A stretch of 64,000 nt of DNA. It comes from Favolaschia claudopus (lineage: Eukaryota; Basidiomycota; Agaricomycetes; Agaricales; Mycenaceae). The notes under the pieces are model-generated. The model made no database searches. It had not been told where the DNA came from and saw nothing but the letters and a program-made list of their open reading frames with translations. The DNA lies in NCBI GenBank assembly GCA_037176885.1, contig JAWWNJ010000082.1, positions 62,001 through 126,000 on the forward strand, read 5' to 3'. Numbering within the stretch: the stretch's first letter is position 1; every line of letters starts with the position of its first letter. This document shows, piece after piece, positions 11,131 through 22,584 of this stretch. The translations under genes and the position numbers were made by a program.

Positions 11131-12476
11131 TTAAGCCGAGAGCACTTGGCCTTGTGCCGGCTGCTCCAGCACCGTCTTCTCCTTCTCCGAGATGGCACTG
11201 GCCTTACCGCCCGCCGGATTCCAAGGTCCCACATCACTCATCGAGCACCCACCAACGCACTCACACCCTCCACCAAACTCCTTCGGCAACACCTCCTTAT
11301 CGATCTGCTTCAACAGCTCCGGCTTATACGCACTCGGGCCCCCCAGGATATGCACCTTCTTCACCGTGACCTCGTCCAACCACGGCTTGATCGCCGCCCA
11401 CACCGCAGTGAACGCCCACGGCGCATTGATGATATAGAACGCGCCCATGCACTCGGGGTAGTAGTTCTGCCCGATGGTGGTGGCGGCGGCGATGTAGTCG
11501 CGGACGCGGATGAAGTTGGAGAGGGAGACGCCGCCGAGGTCGAGGATGGTGAGCGAGGTTTCGACGGGGTGGCCGATGGCGGCGGCGCAGGCGGGGAGGC
11601 GGGTGGTGAGGAAGGACTCGTATTCGACGACGAGTTGTTGGAGGAGGCGTTCTTGAGTGGTGCAGACGTAGAGGGCTTTGACGTCGAGATTGTTGAGACG
11701 CTCGATGTAGATCGGGCGGCCGAGCTGAATGGTTGAGTTTCAAGTGAGGTGTACGGATTAGAAAAAAACGGATTGAGTACCTTATCCATATTCTGCATTG
11801 AATTTCTCCATGAGATAAATTGGCAGAGTCAAAGGGGGGAACGTACGTGGTAGAATTGTGGATAGTACTTGTCTACCTCTGCTAATTCAGTGAACTTGAA
11901 TGACCTGGGCGCTCATGAGTAATATTCTAACGCCGAACGCTCGACTCACTTGACAAGTTCATCAACACCGAACTCTTTTCTCCACTTCTCGCAAGCCAGG
12001 AACATCTCCTTTGATTTTGGTACATCGAATTTGCGGGCACGGAGGAATCTGGAGGAGAGAAGGTATTAATTTTGTGAGAAGCTCGATGCGGGATTTGCGG
12101 CCATGGAAGCGAATCAAAATATTGACGCCGGGACGGGCCAGACACGGCGTTCATTTAGCCTGCTAATTTGCTTCTTCCCGACTCTTGCTCCTTGCTGGGC
12201 TGCTATCAGAGCCCATAGTTCTCTCCAACGATCCCGATGCGCCAAACTGCCCACGAATCCGATGACAAGCACTCACCGTAATAACGTCGCATCATCATGA
12301 CGCTCCTCCACAAACGCCCCTTCCGCTCGCAGTTCCTCACGGAACTTGGCCAATGCTGCCTCTTGTACTGTCGTGAGGTTCCCAAGACGTCCCGGCGGTG
12401 GTGTCCAATCCGCAGAAGCTGCAGGAGGGGCGGCAGGGGTCTTGCTTGCAACTTTTGGTGAAGCCGTGGCCGACAT
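11131..12476 (-). CDS. SEC14: Sec14-like phosphatidylinositol transfer protein
   Basis: Sec14 exchanges phosphatidylinositol and phosphatidylcholine and couples lipid metabolism to Golgi export (family knowledge). Five exons (12277-12476, 11950-12048, 11904-11847, 11792-11781, 11724-11131) give 320 residues. The N-terminal CRAL-TRIO-N helices contain [16 protein letters not shown]. The lipid-binding CRAL-TRIO domain begins [13 protein letters not shown], has the [12 protein letters not shown] strand and the gate region [20 protein letters not shown], and then [20 protein letters not shown]. Exon 4 is only 12 bases and encodes NMDK, the turn before GRPIYIE. The length is close to yeast Sec14 (about 304). 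Confidence 0.92.
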
Positions 12477-12882
12477 GATTACTATTTCGTAGAAACGAGG
12501 TCACAGCGGTAGATGATAATTTCAGGGAGGCGTAGAGCGAGCGTGAGAGTAGAACGTGGGGGATGTCGTAGACAAAAGCGAGAGAAGATGACGGAGGAGG
12601 AGGAGAAAATGAAGACGTAGGAGCGGAGTAAGGCACGCGATCAACAACGAAATGGAGAGACTCTATTCTCGATAGTCTCGGTTGTAGGGGCTAAGCGTCG
12701 TGCCAAGGCCGTGAAAGGTCCGCGTCAACGCGCGAAAGCCGTTGAACGACAGCCGACGGATGGGTGGATCATCATCATGCATGGCAGTCGACATCAACGC
12801 GACTTGGGATATGTATAGCGCAACACGCCGAAATCATCTTATTCTATCTTTGAGAGTACAGTTATGGATCAGAGTCGACGGT
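12477..12882. other. Short intergenic region between SEC14 and NmrA-like copy B
   Basis: It holds the upstream region of the minus-strand SEC14 gene. The last ~40 bases belong to the duplicated segment that starts near 12840. Nothing else was recognised. Confidence 0.4.
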
Positions 12883-15130
12883 CTACAACCTCAGGTCTCC
12901 ATACATCTTCTCCAACTTCCCGTCCAACAGCTCCTTGACGAACTCCTTAAATCCTCTCGGCTTGAAATCCGGATAGAGTTCTCGAGCATCGAGATAACCT
13001 AGGTATTTTCCATGCTCGGGGGTGTTATCCCCACGCACGTACATGCTGTACTTGTAGTCCGCCTGGGATTTCACGGCCGTTGCCATATACCCCTTAGGGT
13101 CAGCTGCGAGTCCCGCAGCAGCTTGTTCGCGAGTGGCCGTAATCTCTTCAGCGGATGTCTGTATCGGTAAAGAGTCAGGAGACGGAATGAATCAATGCGG
13201 GGGGAAATAAAACTCACGTATGTTGGCTGGATCTTCTCGCCCGACAAAGTTTCCATGATCTCGAAGATTTCGTTCTGGGACAAGATATCCGACCAGGCGA
13301 AGACGGACTTGTTGAGCGTACGCGGGTCCTTGATGATGCGCGCGACGAAGGGGCCGACGTCGCGGAGGTCGCTCATCATGGTCGGCATCGTGCCGCCGTT
13401 GAAGATCTGGACGTTTGTTTCGAACATGGAGAAGTAATTCACTCGGCCGGAAGGGATAGTCGGGAACGAGATTTGGTGCCAGTACCCGACATCGATGCTC
13501 TACGTGGGGAGAATTCGGGTCAGTTTTGATCTCTCCGCTGTGTATGTTTGACTGACTGTGTACGGGAGGTACAGCTTGCGAATGTGTTGCTCAACCTCGT
13601 TTTTCTGTCATATGCTTTTGAGTGTCTGACGAAATTTCACCAATCAACGAGGCTCCTACCTGATCCCGTAAAGACATCACGCCGCCAGGAGGAGCGATGG
13701 TCATGAAAGAGCAGGGCACGAAGCGCTTCACGCCCGCCTTCTGTGCCGCAGTAGCCAGATCTATTTGCGCCAATACGCCCATGATGTCGATTGCGCTGAT
13801 CACGACGTCAATTCCGGTCAGAGTCTTGACCAGGGCATCCAGAGGCCCGTGGATATCCCCAATGCGGAGTTTGATACCGCGGTCTGCCAGAGCCTTGGTC
13901 TTCGGTTTGTCCACGGACGAGGGGCGCACAAGGGCTTCCACATCCTATGCATATGTCAGTAGAATTCGAGTAAAGTCGATTTCCTGAAACGTACGAAAGA
14001 ATCCCTGTCTTCGAGTAAACCTTGAAGAATCGATTTACCGGTTTCGCCAGTCGCGCCGAGAAGAAGAACACGTTGTTTGCCTAGAGAAGTAGCCATTGGA
14101 GACGAATTTGTTAATTTGCTGCATTGCTGCTCCCAGATTTATAGGTACAAAGAGGAAGGGGGCCCAGTCACCAAAAACCGACGGGGTCGTTGGGCGTGGA
14201 GTTGAATGGCAGAGAGTCTCCGAGTCCTCCGGGACATATCGACCTGGTCACGTTCCTGCCGACGACGGCTGCTGGAGGGGTTTACCGAGTTCTTCGGGAG
14301 AGTTACAGAGCGATCCAAGAGTGATCGGTAATGCGCCATTGACAATGAATACCGGCGCGTAACACTGAGGACGAGACTCGGGTAGTTTCCATATAATAGG
14401 TGAAGCTTGCTTGACAGAAGATGGCCAGTAAGGGCCTTTTGGACCTGCACTACTCGAAAGACTTGACCACAGGCTCAAGGCATTCGACCGGTTGACCCGA
14501 CGAGAGAAAGTTCGAGAATCGATTCATTCGAAAGTGGATACGAAACCGACCAACACCCGGGCCCAGATAACGAAAATGCGACGAAAGGGCGCCGCGACAA
14601 TGAGTCTGGGGACCGCAAGGTGCACGGGTGTTGGAAAGGAGTCGACTTGGAGCAACGAAGTGCGAGACCAACATGGATGGGTGGGAGGCGCGAAAAGGGA
14701 GGAGGACGTCTGGAAGGCGGAGGGCACAACGTTGAGTGCGTCGTGCAAAAGAACGTAAGTATGATCACATAAGACGTATTTGTCACCGGGCGCTAAGTGG
14801 GCGCTTCGTACTTCTCTCTCACCATCCACTTGAACCTTGGTCGCCCCGTTGGAAGCTTGAAGGACGAATGGAATGCTGGCCCGCGGTCAACCACAAATGA
14901 ACCTCAATCATCCCAACACCAGGCTGAGAAGGCTCGATCTGAGTTAATGACCTCAGCAAACAACTTCAGTACTAGTTTCTCCAAGACGGACGCTATATCG
15001 GTTTACTCGTACCTCGCAAGATATAGACAAGCAGCAAGCTTTAAAACAAGCTCGGACCCAGAACTGATTCAGACCCCATGAGTCGGGGCGGGGGGAAATC
15101 GCGGCTCTGTCCCCGCGATTTTGTTCGAGT
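12840..15130. repeat. Segmental duplication, copy 1
   Basis: This block holds NmrA-like copy B and about 1 kb of upstream DNA. It matches 28281-30230 in the same orientation. The left edge is sharp (both blocks start near ttattctatctttgagagta). The right end is marked by the shared gcggctctgtcccc and accaattgcc strings near 15100 and 30190. The introns are more diverged than the exons. Confidence 0.75.
12883..14096 (-). CDS. NmrA-like NAD(P)-binding reductase copy B
   Basis: Five exons (13995-14096, 13660-13944, 13557-13604, 13218-13499, 12883-13158) give 330 residues with canonical introns. An atypical short-chain dehydrogenase of the NmrA / isoflavone-reductase-like group: the dinucleotide-binding loop GATGETG is at residues 14-20 and the basic VRPSS after strand 2 suits NADPH. 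The later motifs AGVKRFVPCSFMTIAPPGG and LNKSVFAWSDILSQNEIF are typical of the fungal family. The substrate is unknown; relatives act on phenylpropanoid-like compounds or sense NADP redox state. It is intact and very close to copy C at 28329-29545, including its introns and upstream sequence. Confidence 0.88.
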
Positions 15131-15530
15131 TGTCAATTACCAATGGCAAAGGGCTCCAAGAAATTCGACTGTTTGAAGTCATGCCAGGAACCTCCATCCA
15201 TAAAAACCAAAAGGTTTGGCACGACAGTAGCACACAAGCGTGAACTCCCTCCTCCACAGAAGCTACTAGGGCTGACCCACCGAAAGCCCACCCTTTAATC
15301 CGAATTAAGGGTTCCCAATATATAGATGGAAGTATTTTCAGCGTCCACGCGCATGCTCGATATGCAACTACCATTCGCAGCCTATCGCTGACTCTGGCAG
15401 GCCTTGTATCAGCTAAGTATCTCGCCTCCACCTCAAGGATCGTGACGTGTCTCATTATCTACGGGCCGATAATGGACTTAGTTCCTTTATATTCAACATC
15501 CACGCCTCTTCCCTCGAGACCCTACCCCCG

Positions 15531-17832
15531 ATGCTCTTGACTCCACTCCTCCGAGTCATCCCAGTTTTACTATCTCTTTCTTTCCTTCGTGTCTCTGCTC
15601 AGCCCAGCCTCGACCAGCACCAACAGCAGCTGCTTTCCGACCGTCTATGGCAAACTACACTTCGAGGTCCTAGATGGAGTGAGTCCCAGTCTCCCCAAAC
15701 ACAGCAAACTTGCATTCTAACTGCTTCGAAGCCGGTAACGACAACCAAAATACTCTTACATCGCTGGTAACAGACTCGATGAAGCTTGCTGGACTGGACG
15801 TTGAGACACTGAATTACACGCTGAATCGGTGCGACACCAAGTAAATTGGCACAATCATATCAATAATGCTGCGATTGCGATATTCAGCTGGGATCCACAA
15901 TGGTGGTCCTTAAGCATCGCGCTCAGGAACGGCACAACCCTCGGCGTACCCACCACCGGCTACTGGCCGTATTCCGGCAACAGCGGTCTTGAAGGCGTCA
16001 CCGCTCCCGTCATCGACTCTGGTACCCTCGGCTTGCTACCGAACCAAGATATCGACCCGAACAGTTTGAAAATCCCTATCGTGCCTCCAGCTGGGGCGAT
16101 AATGTTCTTCGACAACCCTAGTCCTACGCACAACTATTCGCAACCGGGGTACGGGCTTCTCGGGTATGTTGAATTTTGGTTCAACTTGAAGCGAGCAGGA
16201 TTGACGAGAGGATACGATACAGAACGTCACGGAATATCGGCGCATCTGCAATTCCCGAGGTATGTACGACTGCGAACGCTATCATCTGTGGTTGAAATCA
16301 GTCATATTCTTCGTCAAGTTGGGCAAGTGAGTTAATTTCATTCGATTCAATCTTTTCGCCCAATCCTCATACTTGGCAAGCCTCACAAATCCGCATTGGC
16401 AAGCCACGAAGACACTCAACTTCACCTCTCTGCGGGCAATGGGAATCAGAGCTGCCATCTCTTCATGGGTGCACACATCCGACGAAAACGCCGCTCTCCA
16501 ATTCCTCCCAAACGACGGCCCCGTCGGTAGCGACAATGCCTTGTACGACGTGCCGACCCTCTACGTCGGCAACTCTACGGGAGAAATGATTCGCGGGCTC
16601 ATTCGAACGAATCAGATCGTCAGCGCTACAGTAGTGTTGTATGCACCAAGCTATTCTGCTCCGACCCAAACCGTACTCGGGCATTTGAATGGCACTGCGA
16701 ATACGACGGATACGATTATTGTTTATACGCATAGTAGGTGTTCGAAAGTTTGACAGCGCTGTCTGACTTGGCTATATGAAATCAACTGCAGGCGACGGTC
16801 CCTCCATCGTCGAAGAGAACGGGGTACGTAAATTCAACCAGAAATAATTTAGCCGTGTTTGATCACCCATCCCTCCAGCCAATCATACTCCTCGCCATGG
16901 CGGAATACTTCGCGCAACACATCCCCACCATAAACCTCGAGTAGCTGATTTCCCGAATTTAGTTCAACTGACTTGAACTTACTTTTCATTTCACGGCAGC
17001 TTCGTCATCACGACAGGCCACTTCAGCGGCCACCGCCTCAACGAATCTCTCTGGATGGAGCAACGCCCCGATATCGTAGCCAACGCCAAGTTTGCTATCG
17101 CTTGCGAGCATTTCGGCGCCATGGAGTGGAAGGATCAAGTTTCTGCGAATAAAAGTACGCCGCCGGTCTATAAAGCCACGGGCAAGTTGGAGCCGATGTG
17201 GACTATGGGGTGCGTTCAGCTTCAAGTTCAACTTCTCCTCAAATCATATACGGAATACGTCTGTATCGCTGCTGACTCCGGAATATCGTAGGAATGAATC
17301 CAAGGCCAGCGACGAGCTGCACCAATTGTATCTGAGTGCGTTCGCTGGGACGCCTGATACCCTGCGCATGGCGTTGATAGCACCCTTGCGGCTGAACGGG
17401 ACGCGGTCGATGTGGTGAGTTTAAATTTTAAAGCGTTTCTGGGCGCCCGGCGAACTTAAATAACTTGACTTGACTTATGGCAAGGTACGGCGTTGGCGGT
17501 GCGAGCGAGCTCGGACACTCAAATATCCCCACTATTGGGTTCGTTCAATTGTTTTCATTTTTTTTTCAACCGTGAAAGCGTATGCCTGATCATGCAACCC
17601 TTTGAGCAGAATCATTCCTCAGCCGGATTACTTGTGGACTTCTATGGTGCGTTCTGAACGTTCATAATATTGTGTGTCTGCCGACGGCCGTATTACATCT
17701 CTACTCAAAAACGGCGACTAGGTCGACGGTGGATGGAGCAAGCTCGATATTCCGACGGTCGTGACGCAGATCAACGTGATATTGAGGCTCGTTAGCAGTT
17801 TAGACGCTAGATACGCAGCAGGAACGTTGTAG
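15531..17832 (+). CDS. Secreted PA/M28-like hydrolase, 519 residues
   Basis: Thirteen exons join in frame. The signal peptide is MLLTPLLRVIPVLLSLSFLR with likely cleavage after VSA. Many N-glycosylation sites (for example VGNSTGE, HLNGTANTT) agree with secretion. The middle has a PA-like segment (PPAGAIMFFDNPS, later DVPTLYVGNS), followed by VYTHSDGPSIVEENGP, which resembles the metal-site stretch of M28 zinc peptidases (H-x-D and E-E-N-G). The later motifs GHFSGHRLNESLW and IPQPDYLWTSM complete the fold. The call as an M28-like hydrolase is inference; the substrate is unknown. Exon 5 (16319-16326) is only 8 bases, yet it is needed to keep AIPELGNLTNPHW in frame. It is tail-to-tail with the next gene, 57 bp apart. 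Confidence 0.7.
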
Positions 17833-17889
17833 AATCGCACTACTATACATTCGCGTTACATCAAACCAAGAGATGCGCGCTGTGAAATT

Positions 17890-18731
17890 TCATTGCGCAT
17901 CAGCCTCAGCCTCGAAGCGAAATTCAATTTTCGAACCCACCAATTGCATGATCCCCGCTCGTTCTGCAGGAGGCATTCGGTCGATCTGGTCTTGCGGCAT
18001 GGCTAGTACACTCATAATTGTTTGCTGAAATGATTGACCACTGAACAGCTGATGAGAACAAGAACAAAGAAAAAACCAACCCGTTGGTCCTCAGGGAACC
18101 TCGCTAATGCTTCAGTCAACGCTGCCGCTCCTGGGCCCGGGCCTGGGCGCGGCGGGGGCGTTCCGTATCCCACCGGGGGAGTGCCGTTATTGTGCGGTGC
18201 CATGGGCGGACCGCGGGCAGGCGGATAGCCGTACGCTGCTGGTGGGGGTAGATTCATATTATATGGTGGTTGTGGTTGTGGCTGCATCGGAGGTGTATTC
18301 GTCCGTGAATTAGGCTGCGATGATGGTTGGAGATGTGGCGGAATGGCGGAGAACGTTGGGACGGGCGCTGCTGCTGATAACGGGGGCGGGGCTGCTGCTG
18401 GCGCCGTTGGCGCGTTTGCGGCACCGTAGTCGGATAGAGTTTTCTATTTTATCGCTTGAGGTTAGATACATAAATAGATAAATCCAGCAGGCCAAGGGAC
18501 GGTTCACTTGGAAGACATTAAAATTTATCGCATTCATTGACACCATGAGAGTTATGAGAGCGTAAGCTATTGGAGGTCTGTCGTTTAGAATCTGACGCGC
18601 TGCAGCGGGGGTGGTTTGCTGGTAGCCACGGTTTAACGTTAATACAAGGGTACTTATAGTTGGTTTGCGTTGAGTACCTTGAGCGTCAGGAGTAGCTCTA
18701 GCAGTTGTTCCGTGGCAAATTGGTTGGACAT
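17890..18731 (-). CDS. CstF-64 hinge and C-terminal domain protein without RRM
   Basis: Four exons (18678-18731, 18508-18618, 18081-18443, 17890-18024) give 220 residues. The start MSNQFATEQLLELLLTLK followed by ARQILNDRPPIAYALITLM matches the CSTF2 hinge, the part that binds CstF-77/Rna14. A Pro/Gln-rich linker follows (PPMQPQPQPPYNMNLPPP). The end has the small helical C-terminal domain (MPQDQIDRMPPAERAGIMQL) that in CstF-64 and Rna15 contacts cleavage factors such as Pcf11. The N-terminal RRM of CstF-64 is missing, so this is a short form, in the manner of yeast Pti1, acting in mRNA 3'-end formation. It is divergent from the dephospho-CoA kinase gene. Confidence 0.82.
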
Positions 18732-18796
18732 GGCGATCTCGTGGTGCAGTTCAAAGCTAGAAACGCGTGACAGTCACACTTTCTCTCTCGACCGCC
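18732..18796. promoter_or_regulatory. 65-bp bidirectional promoter
   Basis: Only 65 bases separate the start codons of the CstF-64-like gene (minus) and dephospho-CoA kinase (plus). Both promoters and 5' leaders must overlap, or the leaders must be extremely short. No TATA box is visible. Confidence 0.7.
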
Positions 18797-19605
18797 ATGC
18801 TCGGTGACCGCCTCCAGCCCAGCCAATATCGCAGTAGCTGACGATATTGCCAGTCGTGGGACTCACGGGAGGTATCGCAACGGGCAAATCCAGCGTCTCC
18901 AACCTCCTCAAACAGAAAAACATCCCCGTCGTCGACGCCGACATTATCGCGCGTCAAGTAGTCGAACCCGGAACCCCCGCGCTCCGGAAAATCGTCGCGA
19001 CCTTTGGCTCGGGGATACTGCAACCCAACGGTACACTCGACCGCAAGAAATTGGGCTCTGTGATATTCAACGACGAAGCCAAACGGCGGCAACTTAACGC
19101 GATTGTGCATCCTGCCGTCCGGCGCGCGCTGGTGTGGGGTGTGGTTAGGGAGTGGTGGAGAGGCAGCAAGTATTGCATCCTTGATGTGCCGCTGCTCATA
19201 GAGGGGCCGATGTGGAAGTTGGTGGGGACTGTTGTGGTGGTCTATTGGTATGTCTTCACTAACAAGTTTAATCCGCCCGCGACTAATGCGTTTCCTAGTT
19301 CTCCTGAAGTCCAGCTTGAGCGGCTCATGAAACGCGATGGGTCCTCCCGCAAAGATGCCTCCTCCCGCCTCAATTCACAGATTTCCGTCGACGACAAGGT
19401 ACACTATGCTGACCGCGTCATCGACAACTCTGGTACGCCCGAGGAGCTGGAGGCACATGTCAATTCGCTCGTGCAGTCTCTCGATCGAGATGTCGGCTGG
19501 ACGTGGGTGCTTAGCTGGGTATTCCCGCCATTGGGAGTGCTTTCGGCCGCGTCGACACTGGCATGGAGAGCTCTGACCCGTCCAAAGCCGTTGAAGAGGA
19601 TGTAG
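18797..19605 (+). CDS. CAB5: Dephospho-CoA kinase
   Basis: It catalyses the last step of coenzyme A synthesis, ATP-dependent 3'-phosphorylation of dephospho-CoA. The P-loop is GLTGGIATGKSSVS, followed by the substrate motif VVDADIIARQVVEPG; HPAVRRALVW and LDVPLLIEG are also conserved. Exon 1 is only 7 bases (18797-18803, ATGCTCG). Splicing over a 50-bp intron to 18854 creates MLVVGLTGG, the usual start of the family. A second intron is at 19248-19298 and rebuilds YCSPEVQLERLMKRD. The total is 235 residues. The tail WTWVLSWVFPPLGVLSAAS is hydrophobic and suggests membrane attachment, as in other fungal homologues. Confidence 0.93.
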
Positions 19606-19813
19606 AAGGCAACAGTTGAAGTAGATGAGTGTTGGATTGGACGAGTTGGGACTGGGGGACACGGGAGGAGGTGGTGGATGATTCTGGCTTTGGTGGATCG
19701 TCTTCGTCGCTAGCACTGTCCCAGGCGTCGTCCTCGATCCAATCTGAGCGAGAGCTGTAGGCGGAGGGGTTGGGAGCAATGTGCGGTCTGGCTGGTGCTG
19801 GCCGCACACTCAT
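19511..19813 (-). CDS. Possible small acidic protein overlapping the kinase 3' end
   Basis: A 100-residue open frame starts at MSVRPAPARPHIAPNPSAY and contains the acidic SDWIEDDAWDSASDEDD. The composition looks protein-like, but there is no recognised family, and the last 95 bases are antisense to the dephospho-CoA kinase exon. It may be a real convergent gene or a chance frame. An extra 54-base in-frame extension upstream also exists. Confidence 0.3.
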   Translation of the reverse strand: MSVRPAPARPHIAPNPSAYSSRSDWIEDDAWDSASDEDDPPKPESSTTSSRVPQSQLVQSNTHLLQLLPSTSSSTALDGSELSMPVSTRPKALPMAGIPS

Positions 19814-20129
19814 ATTCAGTCGTAGGAATTTCGCTAACAAAACTCCCCTTTCGCTTCGTTCATCCATGTCTCAGACTCGCAAAGTCGCTTTGACCCTGGC
19901 AGATCTCTTTGCCGTCACTCTGAACTCCCAGCAAGAATTCTTGAACTGGACTCTGGACACCAAACTGAACTGGAACGCTGTGGCTTTGGGTCGTGAAATT
20001 CATAACTCATAACTCGTAACACAGGTCATACAATCATAACTCATACACCATTCGTTTCTAATGTCTTCTGCTGTTCCGACCTTTCGTCGTTTTCCTTGTG
20101 CTCCCCGCTTGCCTCTGTTTCCAGCTCCA

Positions 20130-22584
20130 CTATTTCTTCTTGCCTTTCTTCTGCAACTGGCTCGTGCTCTGTGCGATGGATGGTGCGTTGGATTCAGAGT
20201 CAGAGCTGATTGACCTTGTGGTCCTGCTTTCAGCGGAGCGTCGTCCGCTCGCACTTTCTCGGCTGGTGACTGGGGGTTGAAGGCTTGCACCTGGCTCGCG
20301 CAGCGACTGCGCGTCTTGCGTGTAACGGTCCAATCCCCCAGGGGCGGACCTGGAACTGCCGGCCACTGAACTGGATCCACTTCTCTGTTGGCCCATCGCT
20401 CGTGCGTGTGGACCACCAGATTCAGGTCTAATTGGCTTCCGTGAAGCGGACGATGTGGAACTGTCTTGCGGGGCATGACCGCGTCGAATCTTGTCAGGTA
20501 CCTCCGGAATCTTGAAGACTGCATCATCTGTCTTACTCGTCGATGTGCCGGTCCCCTCCTGACCAGTTGCCATCTTGTTAGACTGCGAAGGTGTCTCACT
20601 TTCATGGGAGAAACCCGGCCCTGTGGCAGTCGCCGCCCTTCGCGGCATCGACTTTCGTGGCCGGAGAGGGTTCGTCTGGAGTCCTGCCGTTCGACCAGTC
20701 GCTCTGGTGCCTCGTTCGGATGTTGTTGGGTGAAGGACAGGAACACTGGGAACTTGAGTGCGACTAGCAGGCCGCGACGATCCATGAGAGCTGGAAGATT
20801 CCACTTCGCTCGGCGCATATCTGGAATCCTCCAAACGCAGATCACCTCTCCGACTAGGTGCGCCCTGCCAGTCGGAGCCCCATTCAGGAACTTTTCCTAA
20901 ATGAGATTGTATCGCTGTCTCTCCTCCAATGTCTCTTGCGGCACTGTCCGATTCCGAACCGGAAGCAACTGGCTGATTGTTGGGCGAACCCTGCTTTTTC
21001 TTCTTTTGCGTGGGCTGACCAGATCGCGGGCTAGGCGTGTGGGGACGCTGTAGCGCCATTCCTTCCGCGAAAATGCTTGCATCTGCGGGTGACGGCACCT
21101 TCTTACGCTTTTGACCTTGGGAACTATTTCGGTTCGAGGAGGAGGGCAAGGCGACCGTGGTGTTATAATTAGTGACTGCGAAAGTTGCTTCTTCGGCGGT
21201 AGCTGCATCCCAATTATCTGTGGACATGTTGCCGAAATGAAACGGACGCTGCCCCGTGGGGTGCGTCCCGTGTACAGGCAAGGCATCTGAGTCATTTTCC
21301 GTGTCTGGGTTCGTACCCGGGTCGTCTGACGATTCCGAGTCCGGGTCGTCTAACGGGTTTGAAGCGGCCAAAGCCTCTGATTCTGGAACCGCTAGCGAAG
21401 CTGGACTGTCCAAATCATCGGAGTCGGCGCCGTCTGTTGCTGGAAGATTTGGGAGAGTTGTGTCGGGACTTGAGAGAGGTTTCTCTACGCGTTCTTCGTT
21501 CCCCGTCAGCTGCTCCATGGTTGGAGTGGATTCCGTGACCAAGTGAGGTGCAAGCCAGCGACGATGCAATTTCCTGATGTTATCCACAGCGTCGGCTATG
21601 TCCTTGGCTCCCGCTTCCTCGAGGCTATCCACTATCTTGGTAATCTCGTTGAAAGGGATCTTTGCAATCTCTTCACCAGCGTGCCATATCATGGGAAGAG
21701 GATGGGCATGAGTCTTGGCCGTCAGTTCGGCGTAGGGGAACTGATAATCTGTATAATTTCCTGTGCTTTTGTAATAACCCTTCTTAATGTGCTCGAGTTT
21801 GTGACGTGAGATGCGCCGTCGAGGATCAATATGCAGAGGAAGGAGTCTGCAAGTCCATCCTTCGTCTGGTATCCCAAATCGCTGCAAGAATGATGTCAGT
21901 CACATGCATTATATCATTGCTGGGAAGACGAACATTGAAGAGAGAGGGACTGGGTTCATCCGAGGCAACATTGGCACGGTCAGCCTCTTCACACCACCCT
22001 AGGATATTGGCAATGATTTTAGGGTCAGGGATTAGTACCAGTTGGGCGTGGTCGAGCATAAAATGATACTCTGGTGACTCTATCACGACCATTTGAGCGG
22101 CAGATCCAGAATGAACAGCAATTAACAAACCTAGCACGATATTGGGGGGCGCATTAACGATAAAATATGTCCACCCCCAATTCTTGATCAGGAAGTTCAC
22201 CTGTGCTGGGTAAGATATCGCTGCGAATTATCGACGAGTTTCAAGAACCTGTTCAAAATCCGTGACTCGCGCAACCAAGTGGCAATGCTGCACGTTAAGT
22301 TCCTGTGTGATGATACATCGATCCCTTGGAAACCAAGAATCGTCCAAACGTCGCCGTAAGTCCTTTTTTTCGTCCTCAGATAGCTTGGGATACTCCTCGG
22401 CATGAATAGACATCGTCGTGGACTTTCGTGGCCGATGCGGGACATAATCAGCCCCTTCGGATCGCAGAGCCTTGGATTTCTCAGGGGAGGGACCTTCGAG
22501 TACATAGTCAGGCCTTTTGCCTTTGGATCTTGAGCTTTGTCTAGTAGCCCGAGAGTTGTTGGTCGAGGTAGTCTGATTGCTCAT
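20130..22584 (-). CDS. Degenerate HNH-type protein with long disordered tail
   Basis: Three exons (22250 region to 22584, 21934-22200, 20130-21881) give 784 residues; the first intron is 22201-22248. The N-terminal third resembles the basidiomycete HNH family: RCIITQELNVQHCHLVARV (beta-beta with Cys and His), NWGWTYFIVNAPPNIVLGLL, and YHFMLDHAQLVLIPDPKII, where nucleases of this group have their finger. Key metal-binding positions are not all evident, so catalysis is doubtful. The last ~450 residues are low-complexity Ser/Thr/Pro and basic, with short KK and RR clusters suited to the nucleus. The start has a strong context (gccaccatga). Divergent from the gene at 22708. The HNH call is inference from a few motifs. 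Confidence 0.62.

Noticed and set aside
11324..11798. Arg/Pro-rich frames on the minus strand over SEC14
   Set aside because: They are alternative frames of the SEC14 last exon, which has the CRAL-TRIO motifs.
16164..16335. Read-through frame continuing after YGLLG in the M28-like gene (to 16335)
   Set aside because: It lacks family motifs; splicing at 16163/16223 and 16259/16319/16326/16381 restores a continuous 519-residue frame.
20466..20900. 144-codon plus-strand frame
   Set aside because: Shadow of the HNH-like gene's last exon; no independent support.
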